A DNA stretch of 11,605 bases from JAAYAY01 sp964429355. Lineage in GTDB: Bacteria > Planctomycetota > Planctomycetia > Pirellulales > Thermoguttaceae. Within the stretch, counting starts at the first letter, position 1; every line of letters begins with the position of its first letter. The notes under the pieces were generated by a model. It searched no databases, was not told the origin of the DNA, and saw only the letters and a list, made by a program, of their open reading frames with translations. Made by a program: the position numbers and the translations under genes. This document shows positions 5,424-11,605 of the stretch, piece by piece. The stretch lies in contig CAYSCH010000307.1 of NCBI GenBank assembly GCA_964429355.1, forward strand, positions 1 to 11,605, in the 5' to 3' direction.

Positions 5424-7769
5424 ATGTATCCAAGGTGGTCTCTCCTGGCGCTGGTCGCCGGAGTTCTGGTCCTGAACGGCTTGCTCGAAACGGCACCTCG
5501 CGCCGCCGAAGCCGGCCAGGGGGAAGCGAATGTCGAGGTTGCGTCGGCCTGGTGGCCCGAAATGGAGAACACGTGGGTACCGATCGGCTGGAAGGATCAC
5601 CCGCTGCGTTTCAATGTCCTTTACAACGGCACCCTGATCGCCCAGCCCGTTGGCTACCCCGCCCGCGGCCAGGGCGTGCAGCTCACGTTCCTGCCCTCGC
5701 GAGATGGGGAGGTGCCGGCGAGCCCGAGTACTGAACGTTATCAGCTCCGCTCGCGCGACGGCGGCGTGGGGGACCAGGGCTGGAGCGACGATGCCGCTCC
5801 CCTCGTCTGGACGCGATTGCAGCAAGACGGGGTAGTGCTTGGCCAGCAGGTATTCGCACACTCAAGCGGCGGCGGGCCGGTGCAAACGGGGGCCGAGCCG
5901 CTCTTCGCCTGGATCCGGCTCTCGGTCGACAAACTCCCAAAGGGCGACGTCTTCCTGTTCGTCCGGATCAACCAGCCACACATCCAGACCGAGATGGATC
6001 GGCACAAGAATCTCGTTGCCAATCCGGCCGGCTCCGCCTATCCCGGTGCCCTTCGCCTGGAATGGGCAGGCGACCAGACCAGCCATCTCCTGCTCGATGG
6101 CAGTGCGCGAGTTCGCCTTGCGGTCGCGTCCACGTCCCAGGCCGCCGTAACGATCGTGGACCAGCGCCCGGCGAGTCCCGACGCGTACCTGAAGATCGCA
6201 CTTTCCGGGGCCGAGGGGGCCCCCGTGGACCTCCTCGTGCCCCTGGTGCCGGCAGACCGCGAAGCGGTCGCCGCGGAGCTGGCCCTCGGGCGTGATGCGG
6301 CCCTCGAGGAGGCCAATCGCTTCTGGTCGGCCGTTCCGCCCACGGCATCCCGGGTCGACACGCCGGAGAGGCTGGTCAATGAGGCCGCCCGTCAGGCGGT
6401 CAGGTTCTGCGAGGTGATCGCCGAGCGGCATCCGGAAACGGGCCAATACGCCCTGCTCTCCGGCTCGTGGCACTATGAAAAGCTTTGGGCCACGCCGACC
6501 TCGATGAACATCACCATGATTCTTGACGGGCTCGGGCACCATCCGGCCGCCGAGAAGTACCTGGAAATTTTCCGCCAGGAGCAGGGCACGATCGTGCCTC
6601 CGGGCAAGGCCTATCACCCGCATCCCGGCTACCTGGCCACGCCGCGAACGTTCACGTCGATCGACTGGCTCACCGACCACGGCGCCATTCTCTACGCGGC
6701 CGCGCACCATGCCCTCGTCACGGACGATCCCCAGTTCATCGAGCGATGGACGGAGCCGATCCTGAAGGGGTGCGAATTTATCCGCGACTTCCGCGCCAGC
6801 CGCGGGCATGGGGGCGTGGAGGGGATTCTTCCGGCCGCGGTGCCTACCGACACGGGCGTGCAGGAGCAATCGGTCTGGACCGACGGCTGGAACTACAAGG
6901 GGCTGACCACTGCCGCGCGTTTTCTGGAGCGAATCAACCACCCGCGTGCCGAAGAGTTTGTGCGGGAGGCTGCCGCATACCGCGAGACTTTCTTGGTTGC
7001 GATGCGCGCCGCAGCGGCGCAGATGCCGGAGTGGACCGACAGTGACGGAAATAAGCACCGCTTCGTTCCCACCGCCCTGCCCCAAGGCGGCGACGTCCAA
7101 TTCCCGTTCTATCTCGACACGGGCCCCTTGTTTCTCGTCTACGGCGGCCTGATGGATGCCGACGATGAACTGATGCGTTCAAGTCTGGACTACTTCCGCG
7201 ACGGGCCGAACCGGCGCACTTACGATCTTGGCGGGGCATGGCACCAGCCGGTCTGCCTGCAGCACGAGCTCTCGAGCTGCGAGCCGTGTTACAGTTGGAA
7301 CGTGTTCCACGCCTGGCAGGCGGGCGATCGTGAGAAGTTTCTCGAGGGCATGTACAGCCTGCTGACGGGCAGCCTGTCGCGCCGGACCTCGATCGGCTGC
7401 GAGCACCGCGGCGGTGTGAGCGGCACGCTGTTTTCCGCGCCGCTGCCAATTGAGCTTGCCCGTCTGTCGGTCATCGACGACCAGATCGAGCCCGGCGGGC
7501 TTCATCTTCTTCGGCTGGTGCCGCTGGCCTGGCTGAAAGTGGATCGCCCAACGACCTTCGAACGGATTCCGACGGAATTCGGGCCGGTAACGCTGCGATT
7601 CCAGCTCGAGAAGGACGGGAACTGCCTTCGGGTGACGTTCGAACCGCAGTTCCGGCACCAGCCGCAGGAGATTTCGTTGCACGCGCCACCGCTGAAGGGA
7701 CTGACGGAGATCGCCATTGGGGATCGGGTGGAGGCGGTGCAGCCGGGTGATGTGATCAGGCTCAAGTGA
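5424..7769 (+). CDS. Secreted (alpha/alpha)6 six-hairpin glycosidase-like protein
   Basis: The ATG at 5424 has GGAGG at 5411-5415, eight bases upstream, and is followed by a signal peptide (hydrophobic LLALVAGVLVLNGLL, cleavage likely after PRAAEA near residue 30). The 37 extra codons available upstream are therefore rejected. The 781-residue product has an N-terminal beta-rich part (about 35-300), a helical barrel part (about 310-660) and a short C-terminal beta part. Barrel landmarks include GSWHYEKLWATPTSMNITMI (about 346-366), TDHGAILYAAAHHAL (about 417-431), VWTDGWNYKGLTTAARFLE (about 483-502) and GGAWHQP...HELSSCEPCYSWN (about 603-627). This layout is that of six-hairpin glycosidases, with acidic residues in the 'WTDGWNY' region as possible catalytic candidates. 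The exact GH family and substrate cannot be stated. It would act outside the cytoplasm on a polysaccharide or glycoconjugate. Confidence 0.6.
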   Translation: MYPRWSLLALVAGVLVLNGLLETAPRAAEAGQGEANVEVASAWWPEMENTWVPIGWKDHPLRFNVLYNGTLIAQPVGYPARGQGVQLTFLPSRDGEVPASPSTERYQLRSRDGGVGDQGWSDDAAPLVWTRLQQDGVVLGQQVFAHSSGGGPVQTGAEPLFAWIRLSVDKLPKGDVFLFVRINQPHIQTEMDRHKNLVANPAGSAYPGALRLEWAGDQTSHLLLDGSARVRLAVASTSQAAVTIVDQRPASPDAYLKIALSGAEGAPVDLLVPLVPADREAVAAELALGRDAALEEANRFWSAVPPTASRVDTPERLVNEAARQAVRFCEVIAERHPETGQYALLSGSWHYEKLWATPTSMNITMILDGLGHHPAAEKYLEIFRQEQGTIVPPGKAYHPHPGYLATPRTFTSIDWLTDHGAILYAAAHHALVTDDPQFIERWTEPILKGCEFIRDFRASRGHGGVEGILPAAVPTDTGVQEQSVWTDGWNYKGLTTAARFLERINHPRAEEFVREAAAYRETFLVAMRAAAAQMPEWTDSDGNKHRFVPTALPQGGDVQFPFYLDTGPLFLVYGGLMDADDELMRSSLDYFRDGPNRRTYDLGGAWHQPVCLQHELSSCEPCYSWNVFHAWQAGDREKFLEGMYSLLTGSLSRRTSIGCEHRGGVSGTLFSAPLPIELARLSVIDDQIEPGGLHLLRLVPLAWLKVDRPTTFERIPTEFGPVTLRFQLEKDGNCLRVTFEPQFRHQPQEISLHAPPLKGLTEIAIGDRVEAVQPGDVIRLK

Positions 7770-7843
7770 GGCGGCAAAACAAGAACACGCGTTTGCCTGG
7801 CCCCTGCTTCGTTGGGGTCCAAACTTCAGCCTGCGCTCGAGTA

Positions 7844-7857
7844 CCGGCTTTAGCCGG
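7844..7857. repeat. Short GC-rich palindromic element
   Basis: CCGGCT and AGCCGG pair around a two-base loop (TT), in the gap after the glycosidase gene. 'ACCGGCTTTAGCCGGC' strings of this kind recur between genes in planctomycetes as I recall, so this may be one copy of a dispersed repeat. Only one copy is present in the window. Confidence 0.35.
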
Positions 7858-7948
7858 CGAACGGCCCACATCCAATATCCACACCGGCGTTGCCCCGGCT
7901 CTTGTTCTTCTCCCACTTCCGGGGCTCGACGTATCCACTCTTCTTCCA

Positions 7949-7983
7949 CCACTCTTCGGCCGCCTGCGGCGGCGAACGAGTGG
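7949..7983. repeat. Imperfect 15-bp inverted repeat before the M23 gene
   Basis: CCACTC (7949-7954) pairs with GAGTGG (7978-7983). TTC with GAA and GCCGCC with GGCGGC continue the stem, with one bulged base on each side and a TGC loop. It lies in the 277-base gap between the glycosidase and the M23 peptidase gene. It could end the glycosidase transcript or be a repeated palindromic element. No T run follows on either strand. Confidence 0.45.
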
Positions 7984-8008
7984 AATGGTCTTTCGTGGCA
8001 CGCGACCG

Positions 8009-8014
8009 TACAAT
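8009..8014 (+). promoter_or_regulatory. Possible -10 box for the M23 peptidase gene
   Basis: TACAAT matches the -10 consensus at five of six positions and lies 32 bases before the ATG at 8047. The -35 candidate at 17-base spacing (TGGTCT) is weak. A clear ribosome binding site, AGGAG, follows at 8034-8038. Confidence 0.25.
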
Positions 8015-8046
8015 CGACCGGCAACACGCAATCAGGAGCATCTGCC

Positions 8047-9027
8047 ATGACACGGAACCATACTTGGGCAATCTACTTCTCCCTCCTGCTGTCAACGGCC
8101 GGGACTGCCGTTGGCCAGGAGGGTACGGAACGGTTCGAAAAGGTCACCCGGCAACTGGTCGAGGCGATCAACGCCCAGGACTATCAGGCCATCCGGCAGG
8201 ACTTCAATCCGGCTATGTTGGAGGACCTTACTCCCGAGAAGTCGAAACAGTTCTTCTCAGGCCTGGTGAGTCACTTTGGAAAGATCGAGAAGCTGGACCC
8301 GCCACGACGGACGGCTCCAAATCAGGCTGTTATCTACGCCCATTGTGCTGGAAAGGACCTGGACATCACGGTCGTGCTGGATGAGGCCAACAAGATCGTC
8401 GGGCTGACGTTCCTCCCGGCGGTTCCTGTGCCCGAGAATGTCAGGACCTCACTGCGATTGCCCTTCGAAGGCCAATGGCTGGTTTTCTGGGGGGGCGACA
8501 GTCGGGAACTCAATCACCATTACGACTCGCCGCAACAGCGATTCGCCTTCGACTTTCTGATGGTCGATGAAGCGGGCCGATCCCATCGAGGCGAAGGCCG
8601 GGCGAATGAGGACTTCTATGCCTTCGGCCAGCCGGTCCTGGCCCCGGCCGACGGCCTGGTGACCGATGTCATTGCAGGCGTGCGCGACAACGCGCCAAGC
8701 TCGATGAATCCGACCTTTGCCGGGGGCAATGCGGTGATCATCAAGCACGCAGAAAACGAAGTCTCGGTCCTGGCCCATTTCCAGCAGGGCAGCATCCGGG
8801 TCAAGTGCGGCGACCAGGTGAAACAAGGACAGGTGCTCGGCCTCTGCGGCAACTCGGGCAATTCTTCCGAGCCTCACATCCATTTTCATGTGCAAAACAC
8901 CCCCATCCTCCCGGACGCAACTGGACTTCGATGCGTGTTTGACAGAATCACCGTGAGGAGGGACGGGAAAAGCGATTCGAAGACCGGCTTTTCGCCCATC
9001 AAGGGTGATCTGGTCCGGCAGGAGTGA
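8047..9027 (+). CDS. Secreted M23-family metallopeptidase with DUF3887-like N-terminal domain
   Basis: A signal peptide (residues 1-23, ending TAVGQ) is followed by a domain of about 100 residues (ERFEKVTRQLVEAINAQDYQ... through VLDEANKIVGLTFLP) that resembles DUF3887 or other NTF2-like folds. The C-terminal M23 (LytM/lysostaphin-type) domain has the zinc and catalytic landmarks: NHHYDSPQQRFAFDF (157-170, His158 and Asp169), a LAHF motif (His244) and EPHIHFHVQ (His277, His279). The segments YAFGQPVLAPADGLV and GLCGNSGNSSEPH are typical of the family. The enzyme would cut peptide cross-links in peptidoglycan or other peptides outside the cytoplasm. AGGAG lies eight bases before the ATG. It is transcribed in the same direction as the glycosidase but 277 bases away, so probably from its own promoter. 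At 326 residues the length is normal for this two-domain form. Confidence 0.85.
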   Translation: MTRNHTWAIYFSLLLSTAGTAVGQEGTERFEKVTRQLVEAINAQDYQAIRQDFNPAMLEDLTPEKSKQFFSGLVSHFGKIEKLDPPRRTAPNQAVIYAHCAGKDLDITVVLDEANKIVGLTFLPAVPVPENVRTSLRLPFEGQWLVFWGGDSRELNHHYDSPQQRFAFDFLMVDEAGRSHRGEGRANEDFYAFGQPVLAPADGLVTDVIAGVRDNAPSSMNPTFAGGNAVIIKHAENEVSVLAHFQQGSIRVKCGDQVKQGQVLGLCGNSGNSSEPHIHFHVQNTPILPDATGLRCVFDRITVRRDGKSDSKTGFSPIKGDLVRQE

Positions 9028-9039
9028 CGAAAGGCGGCG

Positions 9040-9062
9040 GCCCAAAGATTCGCGAATTGGGC
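9040..9062. terminator. Candidate bidirectional hairpin between convergent genes
   Basis: GCCCA and TGGGC flank an inner palindrome ATTCGCGAAT, with a three-base bulge (AAG). It lies 13 bases after the M23 stop, between that gene and the convergent transporter operon that ends at 9159, where a shared terminator would be expected. It lacks a T run. The rest of the 131-base gap shows nothing else. Confidence 0.35.
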
Positions 9063-9158
9063 AAGCAAATAACAGCCTTGCGAGTGCCCATCGATACCAC
9101 CAGACGTAGGGAGGCAGCCCGGCACAGCCCTCGTCCGGCTGATGGGCTGGGCAGGATT

Positions 9159-10154
9159 CTACCACTGCTCGGCTACGCGGCTCTCGTCGTCCACCGAATC
9201 TTCGTAGTAATAGTGCTCGCAGGGGATGAAGACCTTCTTCTCCAACTCCTCCCCGTCGAGGTACTTGATGAAGGCCTCCACGGTGCCGACGGCCATCTTG
9301 CGGGGGAACTGCTGGGGGGAATCGTAGAGCTTCTTCTCAAACACGGCCTGCTTGCCGGCCGGCGAGGCATCGAAGGCGATGACCGTGATCTGCTTCTCTT
9401 TGCCGGCCTTGGTAACGGCCGCGTGGGCGCCGAGTCCCGAAGGATCGTTCACGGCGAAGATGCCGACAATATCCGAGTGGGCCTGAAGGAGGTCGGTGGC
9501 CACGGCGTACCCTTCGTCGCGGTTTCCTTTGCCCGACAGCTCGGTGACGATCTGGAGCTTGCTGTTGTGCTGCTTGAGATAGTCGACGAAACCGTCGCGG
9601 CGCTGAATGGCGGAGCTGACCTCCGGGAAGGTGATCAGGGCGATCTTGCCCTGGTCGCCGGTCACTTTCATCATGCTCTCAGCGGCGAGCTGGCCCCCCT
9701 GGAAGTTGTCGCTGCCGATATGGAAGGCGATCATGTCCTTGGCCTCCTCGTCGTTGACCTCGACATCGAAGGTGAAAACGGGCACGCCCGCCTCGTGGGC
9801 CTTCTTGACCCCCTCGCCGGCCGACTTGGAATCGACCGGGTTCAAGAAGATGGCGTTGTAGCCCTGGGCGACGAAGTCCGACAACTGGTTGTTCTGCTTG
9901 GCCGGATCCAGATCGCCGCTCAAGGCCACCAGTTCATAGCCGTGTTTGGCGGCTTCGTCTTCCATGACGTTGGCGATCAGTTTGAAGAAGGGGTTCGTCA
10001 GGTCCATGCAGGTCATGCCGATCTTGCCCTTCGTTTGGGCAGGGGGGGGCGAGCCGGGCTGGGCGGTTTGCTGGGGTGCCTTGGTGCAAGAGGAGGCGAG
10101 GATGGCAAAGGTACTGATCGATATCGCGCAAAACATGGTGAATCTGAGTTTCAT
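9159..10154 (-). CDS. Sugar ABC transporter substrate-binding lipoprotein (RbsB-like)
   Basis: The 331-residue protein starts with a signal sequence ending ILASSC, so Cys23 is the likely lipid-bearing residue (Leu sits one place further out than in a classic lipobox). The mature part matches type 1 periplasmic sugar-binding proteins of the ribose/galactose group: KGKIGMTCMDLTNPFFKLI, GYNAIFLNPVDS, VPVFTFDVEV, IQRRDGFVDYL, DIVGIFAVNDPSGLGAHAAV and ITVIAFDASPAGKQAV, in the usual order. It would catch a sugar and hand it to the membrane permease coded just before it. The gap to the permease stop is 24 bases and AAGGG sits eight bases before the ATG, so the two form one operon. The exact sugar cannot be read from sequence alone. 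Confidence 0.9.
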   Translation of the reverse strand: MKLRFTMFCAISISTFAILASSCTKAPQQTAQPGSPPPAQTKGKIGMTCMDLTNPFFKLIANVMEDEAAKHGYELVALSGDLDPAKQNNQLSDFVAQGYNAIFLNPVDSKSAGEGVKKAHEAGVPVFTFDVEVNDEEAKDMIAFHIGSDNFQGGQLAAESMMKVTGDQGKIALITFPEVSSAIQRRDGFVDYLKQHNSKLQIVTELSGKGNRDEGYAVATDLLQAHSDIVGIFAVNDPSGLGAHAAVTKAGKEKQITVIAFDASPAGKQAVFEKKLYDSPQQFPRKMAVGTVEAFIKYLDGEELEKKVFIPCEHYYYEDSVDDESRVAEQW

Positions 10155-10178
10155 GACGTCGACCCTTTCTTCAATCTC

Positions 10179-11510
10179 TTATTGGTCTATCGACTTTGCG
10201 AAGAGGGCGGGCAATCCCTGGCCGCTGCGAGCTTTGTCGAGCAGCACGGCTCCCAGGATCACGCCTCCGAGTACAACCTGTTGTGTGTAGCTCTCGATTC
10301 CGAGCAGATTCANNNNNNNNNNGATGAACGCGCCGATGAGGGTGCCAAGGATCCTACCGGAGCCACCCGAGAGGCTCGTTCCGCCCACCACGACGGCAGC
10401 GATCACGTAGAGCTCGTACATGGCTCCCATGTTCGGCGTTCCCGTGTTGAGCTGCGAGGCCTGAATGCAGCCTCCGAGGCCCGCGGCGAGGGCACTGACC
10501 GTATAGACGAAAACAATCACCGGTCCCACCGGTACTCCCGACAGGCGTGCCGCCTCTTCGTTGCCGCCGACGGCATAGATGTAGCGGCCCATCCGGGTCC
10601 GCGACATGAACACGTGGGCCGCCACGTAGAGGACGACCAGGAGGATCACCGTGTTGGGAATCCCGATTGTGCTTCCCTGCCCGAGCCAAGTCAGTGTTTT
10701 GGGAACCTGGTAGATCGAGAAACCCCCCGTGAGCATGAACGCCAGTCCGCGGGCCATCATCATCACGCCGAGTGTGGTGATGAACGGCGCCACCTTGAAA
10801 CGGGTGACGATCAGGCCGCCGGCGGCTCCGACCAGTCCGCAACCTGCCGTTCCCGCGAGAAAACCGGCCAGCACGGCCCAGGGGGGCGCGTCAAGTCCGC
10901 CAAGCCGCTTCATCACCAGCGTGCCGATCACGGCCGAAAGGGCAATCAGGCTGCCGACCGACAGGTCGATGCCCGCTGTGATGATCACCATGGTCATGCC
11001 GATGGCGATAACGGCAATGACCACGATGCGATCGACGACTGCCAGGAGATTGGTGCGTTTGAGGAAATCGGGCCAGAGCCGCTCGCGGGGCGTCAGGAGC
11101 GCGAAACCGGCCGATTGCGGATACCGCTCGGGAATCTGCTCGATCACCCGCCACCTGGCCGTGTCGCCGGCCGTGACGATCGCCGCCACGGGCACGTTCC
11201 TGGCCGCCAGCTCGTCGAGGGCCAGGCGCAGGTCGCGCGGCTGGCCCACGACAACCTGCGCGCCAGCGAATCCCGCTTCGGCCAACCGGCGGCCGACGCT
11301 CTCGGCCAGGGTCGCGGAAATGGTGTTGACGGCTCCGACGGCCACGATCACATCGGATTTTCCAAACTGGCTCTCGACCTCGCGGGCAAGCTCCGCGACA
11401 GCCGCGGCCCCCTGGGGCATCTGTTTCTTCAGCGTGAGGAGGCTGAACAGCACGCATAGTCCCAACAGGACCACGATCATGCCATAGTCGCCGAGCAGTC
11501 TTCGCAACAC
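10179..11510 (-). CDS. Sugar ABC transporter permease (RbsC-like) with large N-terminal insert
   Basis: The conserved permease body is that of the BPD_transp_2 family (RbsC/XylH/AraH). It includes a segment PDFLKRTNLL near residue 147, GMTMVIITAGIDLSVGSLIA (about 171-190), RTRMGRYIYAVGGNEEAARL, VVVGGTSLSGGSGRILGTLI and ESYTQQVVLGGVILGAVLL. It has many hydrophobic helices and would form the membrane channel for a sugar importer. The start is the GTG at 11510, with AGGAG seven bases upstream. A TTG at 11528 is possible but has no such site. Unlike typical members of about 320-340 residues, it has about 443. The excess is a soluble-looking stretch of about 115 residues (28-145) between the first membrane helix (10-27) and the second. 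Ten Ns interrupt the gene near its end. The binding protein follows in the same operon. Confidence 0.88.
   Translation of the reverse strand: MLRRLLGDYGMIVVLLGLCVLFSLLTLKKQMPQGAAAVAELAREVESQFGKSDVIVAVGAVNTISATLAESVGRRLAEAGFAGAQVVVGQPRDLRLALDELAARNVPVAAIVTAGDTARWRVIEQIPERYPQSAGFALLTPRERLWPDFLKRTNLLAVVDRIVVIAVIAIGMTMVIITAGIDLSVGSLIALSAVIGTLVMKRLGGLDAPPWAVLAGFLAGTAGCGLVGAAGGLIVTRFKVAPFITTLGVMMMARGLAFMLTGGFSIYQVPKTLTWLGQGSTIGIPNTVILLVVLYVAAHVFMSRTRMGRYIYAVGGNEEAARLSGVPVGPVIVFVYTVSALAAGLGGCIQASQLNTGTPNMGAMYELYVIAAVVVGGTSLSGGSGRILGTLIGAFIXXXXNLLGIESYTQQVVLGGVILGAVLLDKARSGQGLPALFAKSIDQ
10313..10322. other. Assembly gap of ten Ns within the permease gene
   Basis: Ten undetermined bases fall in the last conserved part of the permease, between ...GTLIGAFI and NLLGIESYTQQ. 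Related permeases have about seven residues plus one Leu/Met codon between these blocks, whereas the gap supplies three codons plus the first base of a fourth. The reading frame is the same on both sides, so the true gap is probably about 22 bases and the gene is likely intact. Confidence 0.9.
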
Positions 11511-11535
11511 AACCTTACTCCTATGCAAGCCCCGC

Positions 11536-11560
11536 AGGTTCCCGGCGCCGCGGGGAACCT
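11536..11560 (-). promoter_or_regulatory. Strong hairpin upstream of the permease gene
   Basis: AGGTTCCC (11536-11543) and GGGAACCT (11553-11560) form a perfect 8-bp stem around a nine-base GC-rich loop. It lies 25 bases before the permease start codon, between that gene and what may be the end of an upstream gene. It could limit or protect the downstream part of a longer transporter transcript, or be a terminator without a T run. Confidence 0.45.
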
Positions 11561-11569
11561 GGAACGGGA

Positions 11570-11605
11570 TTATTGCCCTGACAAGGCGGGGTTCTGAGTC
11601 TTCCA
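11570..11605 (-). CDS. Possible C-terminal codons of an upstream gene, cut by the window edge
   Basis: One minus frame enters from the right edge and ends at a TAA at 11570-11572, reading WKTQNPALSGQ. In ribose-type operons the ATPase gene (rbsA) normally precedes the permease gene, so this could be its last eleven codons. The stretch is too short to recognise and another frame also stays open, so this rests on gene order only. Confidence 0.15.
   Translation of the reverse strand, partial: WKTQNPALSGQ

Noticed and set aside
5862..7100. 412-codon minus-strand frame inside the glycosidase gene
   Set aside because: It is antisense to a clearly coding gene with signal peptide and ribosome binding site. 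The composition is Arg/Gly-rich and no family is recognised.
9024..11459. 811-codon open frame on the plus strand
   Set aside because: It lies antisense to the sugar-binding protein and permease genes, begins inside the M23 stop region, and its translation is His/Asp/Gly/Arg-rich with no domain. It is a GC-rich shadow of well-supported minus-strand genes.

Overview
The window looks like a planctomycete-type chromosome, but that assignment is an inference. It rests on the GC-rich coding DNA, the secreted six-hairpin glycosidase, the long RbsC-like permease with an extra N-terminal domain, and intergenic CACAGAGG and purine-rich 'GGGGACA'-type repeats. There is no rRNA or other phylogenetic marker. 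A run of ten Ns at 10313-10322 shows that this is a draft or metagenomic scaffold.

Positions 1-790 hold no gene. They are strongly G-over-C biased repetitive DNA with a canonical G-quadruplex motif and, at the end, a CACAGAGG array. From about 885 to 5183 everything recognisable lies on the minus strand and looks like an eroded accessory or defence island. It contains, in order of position: an N-terminal stub of an ADP-ribosylglycohydrolase, a PD-(D/E)xK (DUF559/MTES_1575-like) nuclease fragment, a DUF4062 N-terminal stub overlapping an unrecognised C-terminal tail, an N-terminal scrap resembling DISARM DrmA-type helicases, an orphan double winged-helix C-terminus, a complete Fic protein, a WYL-domain C-terminus, and a broken ORF with one in-frame stop. 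Of these only the Fic gene is intact. It has a good ribosome binding site and a hairpin just after its stop codon.

From 5300 onward the DNA is ordinary and well coding. A plus-strand gene for a secreted (alpha/alpha)6 glycosidase-like protein is followed by a plus-strand secreted M23 peptidase with a DUF3887-like N-terminal domain. These converge on a minus-strand ribose-type ABC transporter operon, read permease (RbsC family) then lipoprotein sugar-binding protein (RbsB family). The ATPase gene would be expected just beyond the right edge. The glycosidase and the sugar importer could belong to one carbohydrate-use region, but nothing in the sequence links them directly.

The best leads are: (i) the dense set of truncated defence-type genes around one surviving Fic gene; (ii) the roughly 115-residue soluble alpha/beta-looking insert between the first and second membrane segments of the RbsC-like permease; and (iii) several strong inverted repeats that sit beside gene fragments.
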